Below are positions 33,601 through 41,727 of a stretch of 64,000 nucleotides of DNA, in pieces. The notes under the pieces were generated by a model. It saw nothing but the letters and a program-made list of their open reading frames with translations, made no database searches and was not told the DNA's origin. How positions within the stretch are numbered: position 1 is the stretch's first letter; the number at the start of each line of letters is the position of its first letter. A program made the translations under genes and the position numbers. Source of the stretch: Paludibacter sp. (GTDB taxonomy: Bacteria > Bacteroidota > Bacteroidia > Bacteroidales > Paludibacteraceae); the NCBI GenBank assembly GCA_028710415.1, contig JAQTUE010000008.1, positions 124,001 through 188,000 of the forward strand. Direction: 5' to 3'.

Positions 33601-36600
33601 GCGTAATTCATCAGCCCATATTTCGCCTGATTTAATCTCACCACTGGCATTCCTGACACCAATCATGATATTCTCAACATCCGAGATGGATGGATTTCCT
33701 TTTATCGTTATCTTATTCTTTGGTTTATCCGGGTCATAAACAATATAAGGAATCGTATTTGACACGCTCGAACCTCCGTTTTGATTGGCACTGTTACGTT
33801 TCAATTTTGCTTTTGTAAGTGCATCAAATGAAAAATCAAACATATTTTCCGGATACCACACTGTTTCCTGATCGGAACCTTTATTCCCTGAATAAACACC
33901 TTCGGGTGTCAGGCGTAACGGAATTTCATATTCGTAATAATTATTGACCATATCCGATCCAATCCGGACAAAACAGGTCAATTCATAATCCTTTAGTTTT
34001 GTAACGTCAACGGGCAGTTTTTCAGCATGTACAAACATTTGCAGGCGTTTGTACTGGCGCATGTCGTAGGTTGTGTTTTTGTACACTCCCCTGGCATCTT
34101 TAGGTGCCAGACCGGTGACGCGCAACACCATCGACTGTTCGTTTTGTTGCAGCAATTGTGGTTGTCCGGGATCAGTCTCACGGGTAATTCCGGGAGGCAA
34201 TACATAATTAACAGGCGATTTGCTTGCATTTTCTTCAATATTCACTGCCTGGATATCCAGTTTTCCAGTGGATATAGGTGTAGTTGCAGGATCAAACAGA
34301 TCTTTAGTATATCCGCGCCATTCGCCACGCACCAGGTCAAGTGTTGCAAGCCTTAAATGGGCATCGTTATCGAAGTTGGTCATGAACATACGTATAAACC
34401 GGATTGATTTAAAACTACGTATGCCTCCAATGGCTTCCGGATTCTCGCGGATTGGAATTTTAAACTGGTACCAGGTTACATTTTCAGTCTTTCCGTTTTT
34501 AAGTACGACAGGTGAAGTGATGGCATCGGTAATATAATTCTTACCTACTTCCATTTGATTTTTATCAATGTTGACTTTATACTGGTAATACTTTTCGTAT
34601 TCATTCATGGTATTATCGCCATTGATATCTTCATCGTCAGGGATAGAAGTCGCCGATGTAGTATAAGCTTCCGTTACGTTTGTTGCATCGGGTGAATTTC
34701 CTTCCGTGCCGTTATTATGCTTGTACCGGGACAGCACATCGAGTTGTTTGGCATCATAATCCGATCCGCGGTAGAAATGATAATTATCCCCTGCAGGGTC
34801 ATTTACAGGCGAAAAAGGATCTGCCTGCATTTTAGTCAGTTCATCCGTTGAGACAGTCGTTTTTACCTGATCGACATAATCCTTATACGTTTTATAGACA
34901 AACTCTTCTGTATTTGAAAGTCCATCCAATCCAACATCCTGTTTTGCACGGGCACCCAACGTATTATCAAATGCATTGACTGTGGATTGTGTCCTTGGAA
35001 CCCTTCCCCAAACGGTAGTATCGGTTTTTGAAATATCACCATCAATCGGCAATCCCGATTCATACGATTTCTTTCCATCTTTCAATATATCTTCGCTGAT
35101 ATCACCCAGGTTGAAATACAGGTCCCCTTTTTTCTCTTGTGCCATACCTCCGTTTACATACGGGTCCATCATCCAGAATTCAATATATTCAATGTTCGAT
35201 GTTTCAAAGTCGGTAGCATCCATTTTCCGCATAATGCCTCCCCAACGGTTGGTTGGATTCTTCAATGTTCCATCCGGATTCATTCCCTGTACATCCAGGT
35301 TATAAGGACCACGTTCGTTCGGGTAAAACGATAGGTTCATCACTGTTAACCGCGAAGTCTGGGTTGCCAGGGTTTGTTTGTTCGGGAAAATTTCCGGCAC
35401 ATATACATCACGTGTCAGGTTATTCGATTGTGCATCCAGGTTATTGCGGATATAGTCCGGATTCGATCGGGTATCACTATTATTAAAAACCGGGTCCACA
35501 TAATACCAGGCCAACAATCCTCTGTTTTTACCGTAATTAATATCATTGCTTAATTTTGCTTCCGGGAAACGTGGATTGTTGTCATTGCTGTAGGGCGTAC
35601 TGGCTAAATACCAGTTGGCAGGATAATGGATATCAATGGAGGTCTGTGTTGATTCAAAATCATCAATATAAGCCAATCCGGCAGAGCCCACCACGTTAGA
35701 ATGTCCCGGTATTAACTGGGCAATTTCAGCATTTACGGCTATGGTCGAGGGTTTTGTAGCATTTACAAATGGAAGCTTATTCAGCATGTTGGTCAGGAAC
35801 TGTGACTCGGTGCGCCAGGAGGTGTTCAATCCCCAAATGGTATTGGATATCGGCTCATTCCCTGTATTCACTTTGGTGGTCAGCGGCATTTCCGAAAGGT
35901 GCATGATGGTACCTCCCAAACTGAAATCCTTGTTGAATTTATATTCCAGGTGAGTTCCAAGCAAGGTCTTGCGTTGCATGCTGAACATCGATTGGTTCTC
36001 AAGCTTCACATCAATATTGGTCCCCGACTCCATCAATCCGGTATTGATGATGGTTACTGTTCCCATGGTATAATCCACCGTATAATCCTTATTTTCTACC
36101 AGGGTGGCACCACCGGCTGTAACGGTTACTGAACCACGGGGTACATTCATCGCATTCAGGCGTATTTCCGATCCCGAGGATGCCTTATATTCACCCACCA
36201 GATGGAATTTGTTTTTTTCACTGAATTGCTGTGCTACAACCAATGTTGAATCATACAATTCCTGATAAACATATTTATTCGCCTTTTCAGGCCCTATTGA
36301 GTCTCGAAGACTTTTTCCAAAAGGTTCAAGTACAGGAAAAATAATTCTTCCTGACGATGATTGTACAGTTAACCCTTCAATATAATCAAATTTCCCATCC
36401 GGGTTTGGAGCATTCTTTGAATCCAGCTTGTCCAGATTCATCACCCGGAGTAACAATTTGTTTTTTATGTTCCCTTCGGTTAGGTAACGCAGGTCGGTAC
36501 CTATCGAATCGTTTCGGTAGGTAATATTCATGATAAATTTGTCCGGTTGAATCTGAAGTGCCCCCAGGCTATAGACGTTCTTCATCATCAAATCCCACGA

Positions 36601-38181
36601 TTTTAATTTAGGCGATTGGGAAGTACCTTTCAATAATTTCAACACCAATGCCGGATTTTTAACATCACCCTGCACATCAATCACCTTATCAGTCGAAAAT
36701 TCTCCTACCTGGTATACCTGGCCGGCGTATGTATATTCAAAGGCAACAGCCAGGACTTCATCGGGATTTAATGTATTGCGCAGGGAAATAATCCCAAGCG
36801 TATTGTTTATGGTATATTCGGAGGGTTCAAGCTTCCGGGCACTTTCAATTTTTTCATAATCTTCTCCACCGCTAAAGCTGTTGGACAGGGTATTGTATGG
36901 AGGAGATGACAATTTTGAATTAGTTCGTTGAATATCGCGAATTCCCGGAATAGATGTTATTTCGGAATAAAGATTGTTGGCTTTATTGGCAGGATATTTA
37001 ACTCCTGAGTTAGTTACCGTCCAGTGTTTATTATCAATAGAATCTGTTTCCGCAAGATCCATAAAAGCTACAATATTACGGGCCTGATCGTAATTTCCAC
37101 GTTTATTGGTTACCCATACTTCCGCCCTGTTAATGGTCACACCGGATGCAATATACGGGAGTTTGCTCATGGATTTTTCGTAGGTATCCCTGAAATAATG
37201 GGCTAAAAAGAAATGCCTGTTTTCGTCGTAATTATCAATGCCGATATCAAACTTGGTAGTCTGGGCGCCACCTTTCGAACTGACAGTTTGTGTTTGGGAC
37301 TCCTGTTGCGAGGCCAATGCCACCACATTCAGTTTGCCAAACTGCAATTCGGCTTTGATACCGAATAATGCGGTACTTCCTGTAATCAGCGAACTATTCA
37401 GGGGCATACTCACATTCCCTGCTTCAATGTTCTTGATAATGTCGTCTTCTTTCCCTTTGTAGGCAAGTTTCACCATTTTCTGGTCAAAATCAAAGCTGGA
37501 CTCGGTATTGTAGTTCAATCCAAAATTCACTTTATCACCTACGCTTCCGGTCACGTTCATCTGGATCTTTTCATTGAAATCAAAGATATTCGACGTACGC
37601 ATCCGTTCAGTCAGTGCCGGATTCTCAACGGTATTACTCTTGAATCCGAATATAAGTTCGGCAGATCCTTGTGTCTTGATCTGCACGCCACCGGGACCGA
37701 ATACTTTATCAGCAGGACCGATATTAAATTTCATATCCGAAATCGAAAACTTATCTTCGTTGTTGCTGCCCGACTTCTTATTTTTTTCACTCCAGTAAGT
37801 CTGCATATCCCTCTTTGCCGAAAAGTTCCGGTATTCCTGTTCGGTCATTAAGAATGGGGTAGCCACTTCGGTATTTCCTACAAAGGTCCGCAACACATAG
37901 TTCCCCGATTTTGAATCATATTCCACTACCGACTTCAAATTATCCGGTTTAGGGGCATCCATCGGATACTTTTTAGTCAGATCCTCATAGGTATCCTGTT
38001 TGTACTTCTTTATTGGAAATCTGGGGGCGGTATGTTGTGTTGTATCTGTGGGGGCAACAGCTGGTTCTGAAGGTTGGGTATCTACGGCATGATGCTCACT
38101 GGCAGCTACAAAAACGTAGGCAGAACTCAGTACAATGCCGCATATAAGTATTTTAGCGAATGTTTTATTTGTAAAAATCAT
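30673..38181 (-). CDS. sprA: SprA, T9SS outer-membrane translocon
   Basis: 2502-aa outer-membrane protein, the pore of the type IX secretion system (Sov in Porphyromonas, SprA in Flavobacterium), a single chain forming a 36-stranded barrel. Signal peptide at 1-27 (MIFTNKTFAKILICGIVLSS...). Conserved blocks include ISDMKFNIGPADKVFGPGGVQIKTQGSAELIFG, MNVTGSVGDKVNFGLNYNTE, EAGNVSMPLNSSLITGS, FIDDFE-type AYIDDFESTQTSID, WDPYVNGG-like WMMDPYVNGG, LGDISEDILKDGKKSYE and IMIGVRNASGEIKSGEIWADELRMSQFDE. Length fits the family. Monocistronic-looking: heptad tracts lie on both sides. At least five proteins in this window carry T9SS sorting domains and are predicted cargo. Confidence 0.96.
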   Translation of the reverse strand: MIFTNKTFAKILICGIVLSSAYVFVAASEHHAVDTQPSEPAVAPTDTTQHTAPRFPIKKYKQDTYEDLTKKYPMDAPKPDNLKSVVEYDSKSGNYVLRTFVGNTEVATPFLMTEQEYRNFSAKRDMQTYWSEKNKKSGSNNEDKFSISDMKFNIGPADKVFGPGGVQIKTQGSAELIFGFKSNTVENPALTERMRTSNIFDFNEKIQMNVTGSVGDKVNFGLNYNTESSFDFDQKMVKLAYKGKEDDIIKNIEAGNVSMPLNSSLITGSTALFGIKAELQFGKLNVVALASQQESQTQTVSSKGGAQTTKFDIGIDNYDENRHFFLAHYFRDTYEKSMSKLPYIASGVTINRAEVWVTNKRGNYDQARNIVAFMDLAETDSIDNKHWTVTNSGVKYPANKANNLYSEITSIPGIRDIQRTNSKLSSPPYNTLSNSFSGGEDYEKIESARKLEPSEYTINNTLGIISLRNTLNPDEVLAVAFEYTYAGQVYQVGEFSTDKVIDVQGDVKNPALVLKLLKGTSQSPKLKSWDLMMKNVYSLGALQIQPDKFIMNITYRNDSIGTDLRYLTEGNIKNKLLLRVMNLDKLDSKNAPNPDGKFDYIEGLTVQSSSGRIIFPVLEPFGKSLRDSIGPEKANKYVYQELYDSTLVVAQQFSEKNKFHLVGEYKASSGSEIRLNAMNVPRGSVTVTAGGATLVENKDYTVDYTMGTVTIINTGLMESGTNIDVKLENQSMFSMQRKTLLGTHLEYKFNKDFSLGGTIMHLSEMPLTTKVNTGNEPISNTIWGLNTSWRTESQFLTNMLNKLPFVNATKPSTIAVNAEIAQLIPGHSNVVGSAGLAYIDDFESTQTSIDIHYPANWYLASTPYSNDNNPRFPEAKLSNDINYGKNRGLLAWYYVDPVFNNSDTRSNPDYIRNNLDAQSNNLTRDVYVPEIFPNKQTLATQTSRLTVMNLSFYPNERGPYNLDVQGMNPDGTLKNPTNRWGGIMRKMDATDFETSNIEYIEFWMMDPYVNGGMAQEKKGDLYFNLGDISEDILKDGKKSYESGLPIDGDISKTDTTVWGRVPRTQSTVNAFDNTLGARAKQDVGLDGLSNTEEFVYKTYKDYVDQVKTTVSTDELTKMQADPFSPVNDPAGDNYHFYRGSDYDAKQLDVLSRYKHNNGTEGNSPDATNVTEAYTTSATSIPDDEDINGDNTMNEYEKYYQYKVNIDKNQMEVGKNYITDAITSPVVLKNGKTENVTWYQFKIPIRENPEAIGGIRSFKSIRFIRMFMTNFDNDAHLRLATLDLVRGEWRGYTKDLFDPATTPISTGKLDIQAVNIEENASKSPVNYVLPPGITRETDPGQPQLLQQNEQSMVLRVTGLAPKDARGVYKNTTYDMRQYKRLQMFVHAEKLPVDVTKLKDYELTCFVRIGSDMVNNYYEYEIPLRLTPEGVYSGNKGSDQETVWYPENMFDFSFDALTKAKLKRNSANQNGGSSVSNTIPYIVYDPDKPKNKITIKGNPSISDVENIMIGVRNASGEIKSGEIWADELRMSQFDESGGWAAMGNVAVGLSDVGTVNFSGRMETSGYGGIESNVMTRRMDDLYQMNFSTALELGRFLPEAVKLKIPAYFSYTNETLSPKYSPLDQDVLLKDALNALPSKQNPGGSKVLTQDSLNTLSQTVNTTRSFNVSGAKVNIKSKTPQFYDPANVTFTYAYNETNQHSSEIEQNLVTDERAALNYSFSFNPKPFEPFKSVKLLDKPIFKIVKDFNLNYLPSSLSYITNMDRQYSQVRLRDLNFTSTDASSGTDFNMTSSKNFIWNRQFDIKYDLSRAIKFSFQTAMNASIDEPEHTPEMGKQYYEAWRDSVWSNIKRMGTPYTYQQAFSASWSLPINKIPMFDWIVANASYNSTYNWNRMAKIQGGGTEQPGNIATSMGAWQVDGQFNFENLYNKSKYLKEVNRRLGAQSNVVKPKFQPKTYTQKVNLIKDKVITVNHRLGSDKLKFTAVDQKGKVLSLFYKTKNPTTVEITPPLNSDSVLLSFTTLDASVQTPVKNTVDFVARALMLLRRASFTYRESNSMVLPGLNTQPGFLGQENTLNGMSPGYKFVFGFTDETTITDARKNGWLSTDKSIVTPATMAYTSDLDIKVSVEPITGFKIDLSAKRYEAKNTAVNYAYGDTKTFTGSYNITMMALSTAFEKTGTATQNYKSTLFDTFLANRQTIADRLNANYTGTTYPKAGFLNENSISGTYDPKNGAYKLNSSDVLIPSFLAAYTGRDINSVDTNPFLSFLSILPNWRISYDGLSNIDWIKDRFKSVSLTHAYSCTYNIGSYSSYSTWTGMNGDYSAFGYISDVQNDKFAIPSSKYDISDVSLNEQFVPLIGVNVALKNSMTGKVEYRKSRNMVLNLSSSQLIESASDEFVVGAGYLLKDFDVILKLKSDKQTKVKNDLKLSADLSYKDIKTLLRKIDENITQASSGNKLFTLKVIADYVFSSKVNVQLFYNKQMSTPLISSSYPVSSSDFGVSFKFMLTR

Positions 38182-38313
38182 AAATAATTTTTGCTTCTGT
38201 AAAATAAAATTTGCTGTTGTTGAATTCTAAATCTCTGAATTTTAAGGGTCATACAACAATCAGCCTTCATTATTATTATTAAAACTTATTTACTAATCTG
38301 ATATCTTATTTTT
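38182..38313. other. Leader region of sprA
   Basis: About 130 bp AT-rich DNA between sprA and tract T6. It must hold the sprA promoter, but no clear TTTG/TAnnTTTG pair is visible on the minus strand. Confidence 0.3.
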
Positions 38314-38577
38314 GTTTGAGGTTTGAAGTTTGAAGTTTGAAGTTTGAAGTTTGAGGTTTGAAGTTTGAGGTTTGGAGTTTGAGGTTTGGAGTTTGAGGTT
38401 TGAGGTTTGAGGTTTGAAGTTCGATCTTCGACTACCCACTACCTACTACTTACTATTTACTACCCACTACTTACTCATTTCTCATAACTCATTTCTCATT
38501 TCTCATTTCTTCTACCTACTCATTTCTCATTTCTCATTCCTCATTCCTTACCTCTTGCCACTTGCCTCTTACCTCTC
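38314..38577. repeat. Heptanucleotide repeat tract T6 (longest, five chained unit types)
   Basis: Read on +: about 15 GTTTGAG/GTTTGAA/GTTTGGA units, then TACTACC/TACCCAC units, TCATTTC/TCATAAC units, a return of CTACCTA, TCATTTC/TCATTCC, and finally CTTACCT/CTTGCCA/CTTGCCT. It ends a few bases before the ruvA stop at 38584. No protein-coding potential beyond periodic open frames. Confidence 0.93.
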
Positions 38578-38583
38578 AGATTC

Positions 38584-39174
38584 TTACATCATCTTCAGCG
38601 CCAGTTTAATCAACTGTTCCACTTTCAACGCAGGTTGTTCAAGCAAGATACGTTCAACGGTCTTTTGGGAAGCTGCAGCAGCAAATCCAAGCATTATTAA
38701 AGCCGATATTGCTTCCTCTTTTTGCTCTGAATTCTTATTCGTAGCAAAATTAGGCATATCAGTTCCTCCGGTACCTTTTACAATTTTATCTTTCAAATCA
38801 ACAATAATCCGCTGGGCTGTCTTGGTACCGATCCCTTTGATGGCGTTCAGTGCCGATACATTCCCTGATGCAATCATTTCCTGTATCTCCTGTGCCGAAT
38901 AGCCTGACATGATCATGCGGCCTGTGTTGGCACCAATGCCCGATACCGATATCAATAACAAAAACAACTGGCGCTCGCTCTGGTACCTGAACCCGTAAAG
39001 CACATGGGCATCTTCGCGAATGGCTTCGTACACGTATAGTTTGGCTGTCTTTTGTTCCCCTAAAAATGAAAAGGTTGGTAAGGTAATATTTATGAAATAT
39101 CCGATACCATTTGTTTCAAGTACTACGTTTGCAGGAGTGAGTTCGGTTATTTCACCTTTTATATAGTCGATCAT
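38584..39174 (-). CDS. ruvA: Holliday junction helicase subunit RuvA
   Basis: Tetrameric DNA-binding subunit of the RuvAB branch-migration complex. 196 aa, normal length. N-terminal OB fold ([30 protein letters not shown]), two helix-hairpin-helix motifs ([30 protein letters not shown] and [24 protein letters not shown]), flexible linker, then the C-terminal domain III ([24 protein letters not shown]) that touches RuvB. ruvB is not adjacent. sprA lies downstream in the same direction, but tract T6 and about 130 bp separate the two. Confidence 0.96.
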   Translation of the reverse strand: MIDYIKGEITELTPANVVLETNGIGYFINITLPTFSFLGEQKTAKLYVYEAIREDAHVLYGFRYQSERQLFLLLISVSGIGANTGRMIMSGYSAQEIQEMIASGNVSALNAIKGIGTKTAQRIIVDLKDKIVKGTGGTDMPNFATNKNSEQKEEAISALIMLGFAAAASQKTVERILLEQPALKVEQLIKLALKMM

Positions 39175-39215
39175 TCAATTCCGGTTGATTGTTTTATTTT
39201 CTTAATTTTAACCTG

Positions 39216-39247
39216 CAAATATACTAAAATTTTAGGTCCAATACAAA
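39216..39247 (-). promoter_or_regulatory. Promoter of ruvA
   Basis: On the minus strand TTTG (plus 39244-39247), 20 bp, then TATATTTG (plus 39216-39223), a good match to the Bacteroidota consensus, 41 bp before the ATG. Confidence 0.6.
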
Positions 39248-39646
39248 TCAAAGCCTCAAAATAGCTCAAACTTTAGCTCCTGCAAAATCAATAACGATTT
39301 ATTTAAAAAAATAGTACAATTCAAAGGGTTAAATCTAAAAAATAGTCTGTTTTGATGAAATCAACCCATTCTTTCCGGTTTGAATTCTTACTGAATCACT
39401 TTATTTGGAGAATGGGAAGCTCAAAACAGGAAACAAGGTATACAAAAGATCCACTTACTGTCTGCTGTCTGTTCAAAATGGGTCTGTCAATTCATTTAAA
39501 CCTATAAAATAGAAAATGGCAAGCATACACTCACCATTTACTTTTCAGTCTTTAGAATTTATTGTTGATTTTCAAGCCTTTATTTTTGAAATGATAAATC
39601 TGCGACATTTTTGCGGGAACAACATATCCCAGCCTATTATATCATC
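39248..39646. other. Spacer without gene
   Basis: AT-rich region between ruvA and the lipoprotein genes. No coding region, terminator or RNA recognised. Confidence 0.35.
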
Positions 39647-39742
39647 ATTTTCTCATTTAATGATAGAAACATCCGTAAGGACAGGGCAACAGGCAATCCC
39701 ATTTTCTCATTTAATGAAGGACATATCCGGAAGGACAGGCAA
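39647..39742. repeat. Two imperfect ~42-bp direct repeats
   Basis: 39647-39689 and 39701-39742 share ATTTTCTCATTTAATGA, then CAT-CCG-AAGGACAGG-CAA with a few differences; period 54 bp. They end 24 bp before the stop of the minus-strand lipoprotein gene. An open frame covering them on + has no family support. Confidence 0.65.
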
Positions 39743-39766
39743 ATGTTATACAATAACTTATACATT

Positions 39767-40213
39767 CTATTTTATTGTTAAATTCCAATTCAATTGATCC
39801 ATCATAGAAACATTTAAAACAAATTTGTTATTGTATAACTCTCTGCTTTTTACAATTTTCCAACCATACTTATCAATCAAGCTTTTTCTGATTACAAATA
39901 TTCTCAATTTATTGTTTGAACATTTGGATAAATAATTTTCCCATGTACCTCTAGGCGAGAATGTTGTTGAATCATCTTTTACAATTGAATAAAAATCTAA
40001 TTGTAATGAATCATTGTAGATGTCTTCAGTTTTAAATGGTAAGTTTAAAGAATCGTTCTGACTTTCGAAATAGAACACCTTTTCGTTTGACTTATTTAAA
40101 ATATTAAGTATTCTTGAATCAATTTTTTGATCCATCATACAAGAATATAACAATATGTTTAATGAAAATAAAATTATTGCTTTCTTTAATGTTGATTTAA
40201 AAATATTTTTCAT
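39767..40213 (-). CDS. Small lipoprotein, function unknown
   Basis: 148 aa. A basic start and hydrophobic segment lead to the lipobox LLYSC (Cys about 25). The mature part (DQKIDSRILNILNKSNEKVFYFESQNDSLNLPFKTEDIYNDSLQLDFYSIV) is predicted mixed alpha/beta, and the end (SLIDKYGWKIVKSRELYNNKFVLNVSMMDQLNWNLTI) matches a pattern I have seen in short Bacteroidota lipoproteins of unknown role. Strongly AT-rich. A second lipoprotein gene lies 109 bp upstream on the same strand. Both have the same 50-bp sequence in front, so they may be regulated together although the proteins themselves are not clearly alike. Confidence 0.7.
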   Translation of the reverse strand: MKNIFKSTLKKAIILFSLNILLYSCMMDQKIDSRILNILNKSNEKVFYFESQNDSLNLPFKTEDIYNDSLQLDFYSIVKDDSTTFSPRGTWENYLSKCSNNKLRIFVIRKSLIDKYGWKIVKSRELYNNKFVLNVSMMDQLNWNLTIK

Positions 40214-40231
40214 TATCGTTCTAATTTAGGT

Positions 40232-40283
40232 TAGCCCTATCCCTCCGGATATATACCCTCTTAATTAAATGTACTAAGGTTTA
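40232..40283. repeat. Upstream box, copy 1 (shared with 40795-40846)
   Basis: About 52 bp, roughly 85% identical to 40795-40846 (shared cores GATATATACCC and TTAATTAAATGTAC). It sits 18 bp in front of the first lipoprotein ATG. In the transcript direction it includes TACATTTAATTAA and GGGTATATATC; a promoter or operator role is likely. Confidence 0.75.
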
Positions 40284-40322
40284 TTTTAATAACGCCAAAT
40301 CTGTTACAATATCACACTCTTT

Positions 40323-40754
40323 TTAAGGACAGATTGGATTACTGGTTTTTATAACTCTTCCTTCAAAGTTAGTCCAAATCTTAATGCTAAAAGTAACGCC
40401 TCCTAAACCTCTTTTTGATAATTTATACTTACAATTTGGTCTTAATTTATATTTGACTTTACTAATATTTCCTGCTCTTGATATAATATAACCTTTTGGA
40501 ATGCTGTCAAAATTAATTCTACTCGGTGGTAAATTTAAACTATCTTTCCAAATGATTAATACAACACCTTCGTAAAGATATCCGTTTGGTTTTATTGATT
40601 CATTTTCAATATCAATATCATAAAATCGCTTTTTATCACAACAATATATTGATTGTGTTTTGATATCGAAATAAAAAGGGTTTTCTACTCTAATACAAGA
40701 AAAAAACATTGTGAAAAACACAACCAGAATAGTATTATTGATTTTTATTTTCAT
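40323..40754 (-). CDS. Small lipoprotein, function unknown
   Basis: 143 aa from the ATG at 40754 (MKIKINNTILVVFFTMFFSC); an ATG four codons upstream is equally open. Lipobox FFSC, so probably a lipid-anchored envelope protein. The mature part is rich in Lys, Ile and Ser, with predicted beta strands (FYFDIKTQSIYCCDKKRFYDID, GYLYEGVVLIIWKDSLNLPPSRINFDSIP, FSIKIWTNFEGRVIKTSNP) and extra Cys residues (ten-residue CC region, final CP). No family recognised. Paired with the 148-aa lipoprotein gene downstream through a shared upstream box. Confidence 0.65.
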   Translation of the reverse strand: MKIKINNTILVVFFTMFFSCIRVENPFYFDIKTQSIYCCDKKRFYDIDIENESIKPNGYLYEGVVLIIWKDSLNLPPSRINFDSIPKGYIISRAGNISKVKYKLRPNCKYKLSKRGLGGVTFSIKIWTNFEGRVIKTSNPICP

Positions 40755-40794
40755 TTTGATCTCCATCTTTTTTATAAGTATTCCATCATTGATC

Positions 40795-40846
40795 TAACCC
40801 GTCCCTCCTGATATATACCCTTTTAATTAAATGTACAAAAGTTCAT
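40795..40846. repeat. Upstream box, copy 2 (shared with 40232-40283)
   Basis: Second copy of the box described at 40232-40283, 40 bp in front of the ATG at 40754. In the minus direction it carries TTTG close to TACATTTAATTAA and TATATATC, a promoter-like arrangement with an 18-bp spacer. Confidence 0.75.
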
Positions 40847-41158
40847 GCTTGTCATTGAAATTTACAATCCTAACTGTATGTATGATAATAATTTGCAATC
40901 CGCTAAACTCTTTATTCAAACCAAAGTAAACTCCAGCAACTCTTTCCTTCCATTGCAATTATTATTCAACACACCTGTTTTTAATTTCGCGTTTTACAAT
41001 CCCAGCAGTCACTGAAACATCCGATCCAGCAGGTATAGTATACTTTGGAATCCTCAAAATGACATACCTGATTTTCAAAGAATAATTTCAGTTGCAAATA
41101 TAAGTAAAATTATTTTAATAATTAACTATATCAGAGTGCGAATCTTTCACCGGTAAAC
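40847..41158. other. Non-coding spacer before folded region
   Basis: No complete gene. A short minus-strand frame (about 37 codons, 40980-41095) reads KYTIPAGSDVSVTAGIVKREIK, which could be a relic of a beta-rich protein or chance. Confidence 0.3.
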
Positions 41159-41259
41159 CTCAAAACGTACGCAGTACTTTTGAGCGTTTTCTTCAAAAAT
41201 AAGCTCCAATACCTAAGAAAACCCTTTCGTTTACTTCGTACGACGAAAGGTTTGGAGCT
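41159..41259. other. Two nested/adjacent hairpins
   Basis: Hairpin A: CTCAAAACGTAC (41159-41170) with GTACTTTTGAG (41174-41184). Hairpin B: outer arms AGCTCCAA (41202-41209) with TTGGAGCT (41252-41259), inner arms AACCCTTTCGT (41220-41230) with ACGAAAGGTTT (41243-41253), and CGTACG near the loop. No T-run follows, so these are not ordinary terminators. They directly precede the inverted-repeat element at 41301. Confidence 0.7.
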
Positions 41260-41300
41260 CTTCTGGCTGCGAGTTGTTTCATTAGTTTGCTATGATAATG

Positions 41301-41468
41301 CCATGATGTTTTCATGATGTTGCACGTATTGCATTAAATTTTCCTAAACCTTATGCTGTAGTTACGCATATATCACGTTCCTTTAAAGGGACGTGACATA
41401 TACGGTACATATACGTATCTAAAGCGTATCTACCACGTAATACGTGCAACATCATGAAAACATCATGG
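41301..41468. mobile_element. 168-bp element with perfect 30-bp inverted ends (MITE-like or RNA hairpin)
   Basis: 41301-41330 and 41439-41468 are exact reverse complements over 30 bp (outer CCATGATGTTTTCATGATGT, inner TGCACGTATT). Each arm contains the 9-mer CATGATGTT twice. The 108-bp interior holds a second near-palindrome centred on TTTAAA (about 41366-41406, ATCACGTTCC...GGGACGTGA) and CGTATCT twice. There is no transposase gene and no clear target-site duplication. A non-autonomous transposon, a REP-like unit or a structured RNA are all possible. Confidence 0.6.
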
Positions 41469-41723
41469 TATCATCTAACCATTCCCTGTACCATAGGGAA
41501 AAATTGCAATCCAAAAAGAATATTATATCAGTACTTGAAAATCACCAAACTCTTCATTTCAAAACTATTCCACTTCCAACAACCCTTTCTTTCGGATCGT
41601 AATTGGGATCCAATCGAAGAGCGAACTTTAGAGGTTATTATTTCCGAACACCTAGAAACAGTGAACAATGAAAAAGAGACAGATGTACAAATCTGGCTTA
41701 CAGGGAACAAATGGATAAATTGA
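41454..41723 (+). CDS. Doubtful small ORF
   Basis: 89 codons starting inside the right arm of the inverted-repeat element. The second half (SDRNWDPIEERTLEVIISEHLETVNNEKETDVQIWLTG) is hydrophilic and protein-like, but I recognise no family, and the start lies in repeat sequence. It ends 4 bp from the convergent GH30 stop. It could be a relic of a longer gene interrupted by the element. Confidence 0.3.
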   Translation: MKTSWYHLTIPCTIGKNCNPKRILYQYLKITKLFISKLFHFQQPFLSDRNWDPIEERTLEVIISEHLETVNNEKETDVQIWLTGNKWIN

Positions 41724-41727
41724 ACTA

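Noticed and set aside
39516..39797. 93-codon + strand frame
   Set aside because: Covers the two direct repeats and overlaps the end of a lipoprotein gene on the other strand; no domain.
41301..41468. Intact insertion sequence
   Set aside because: Only 168 bp with no transposase frame and no clear target-site duplication.
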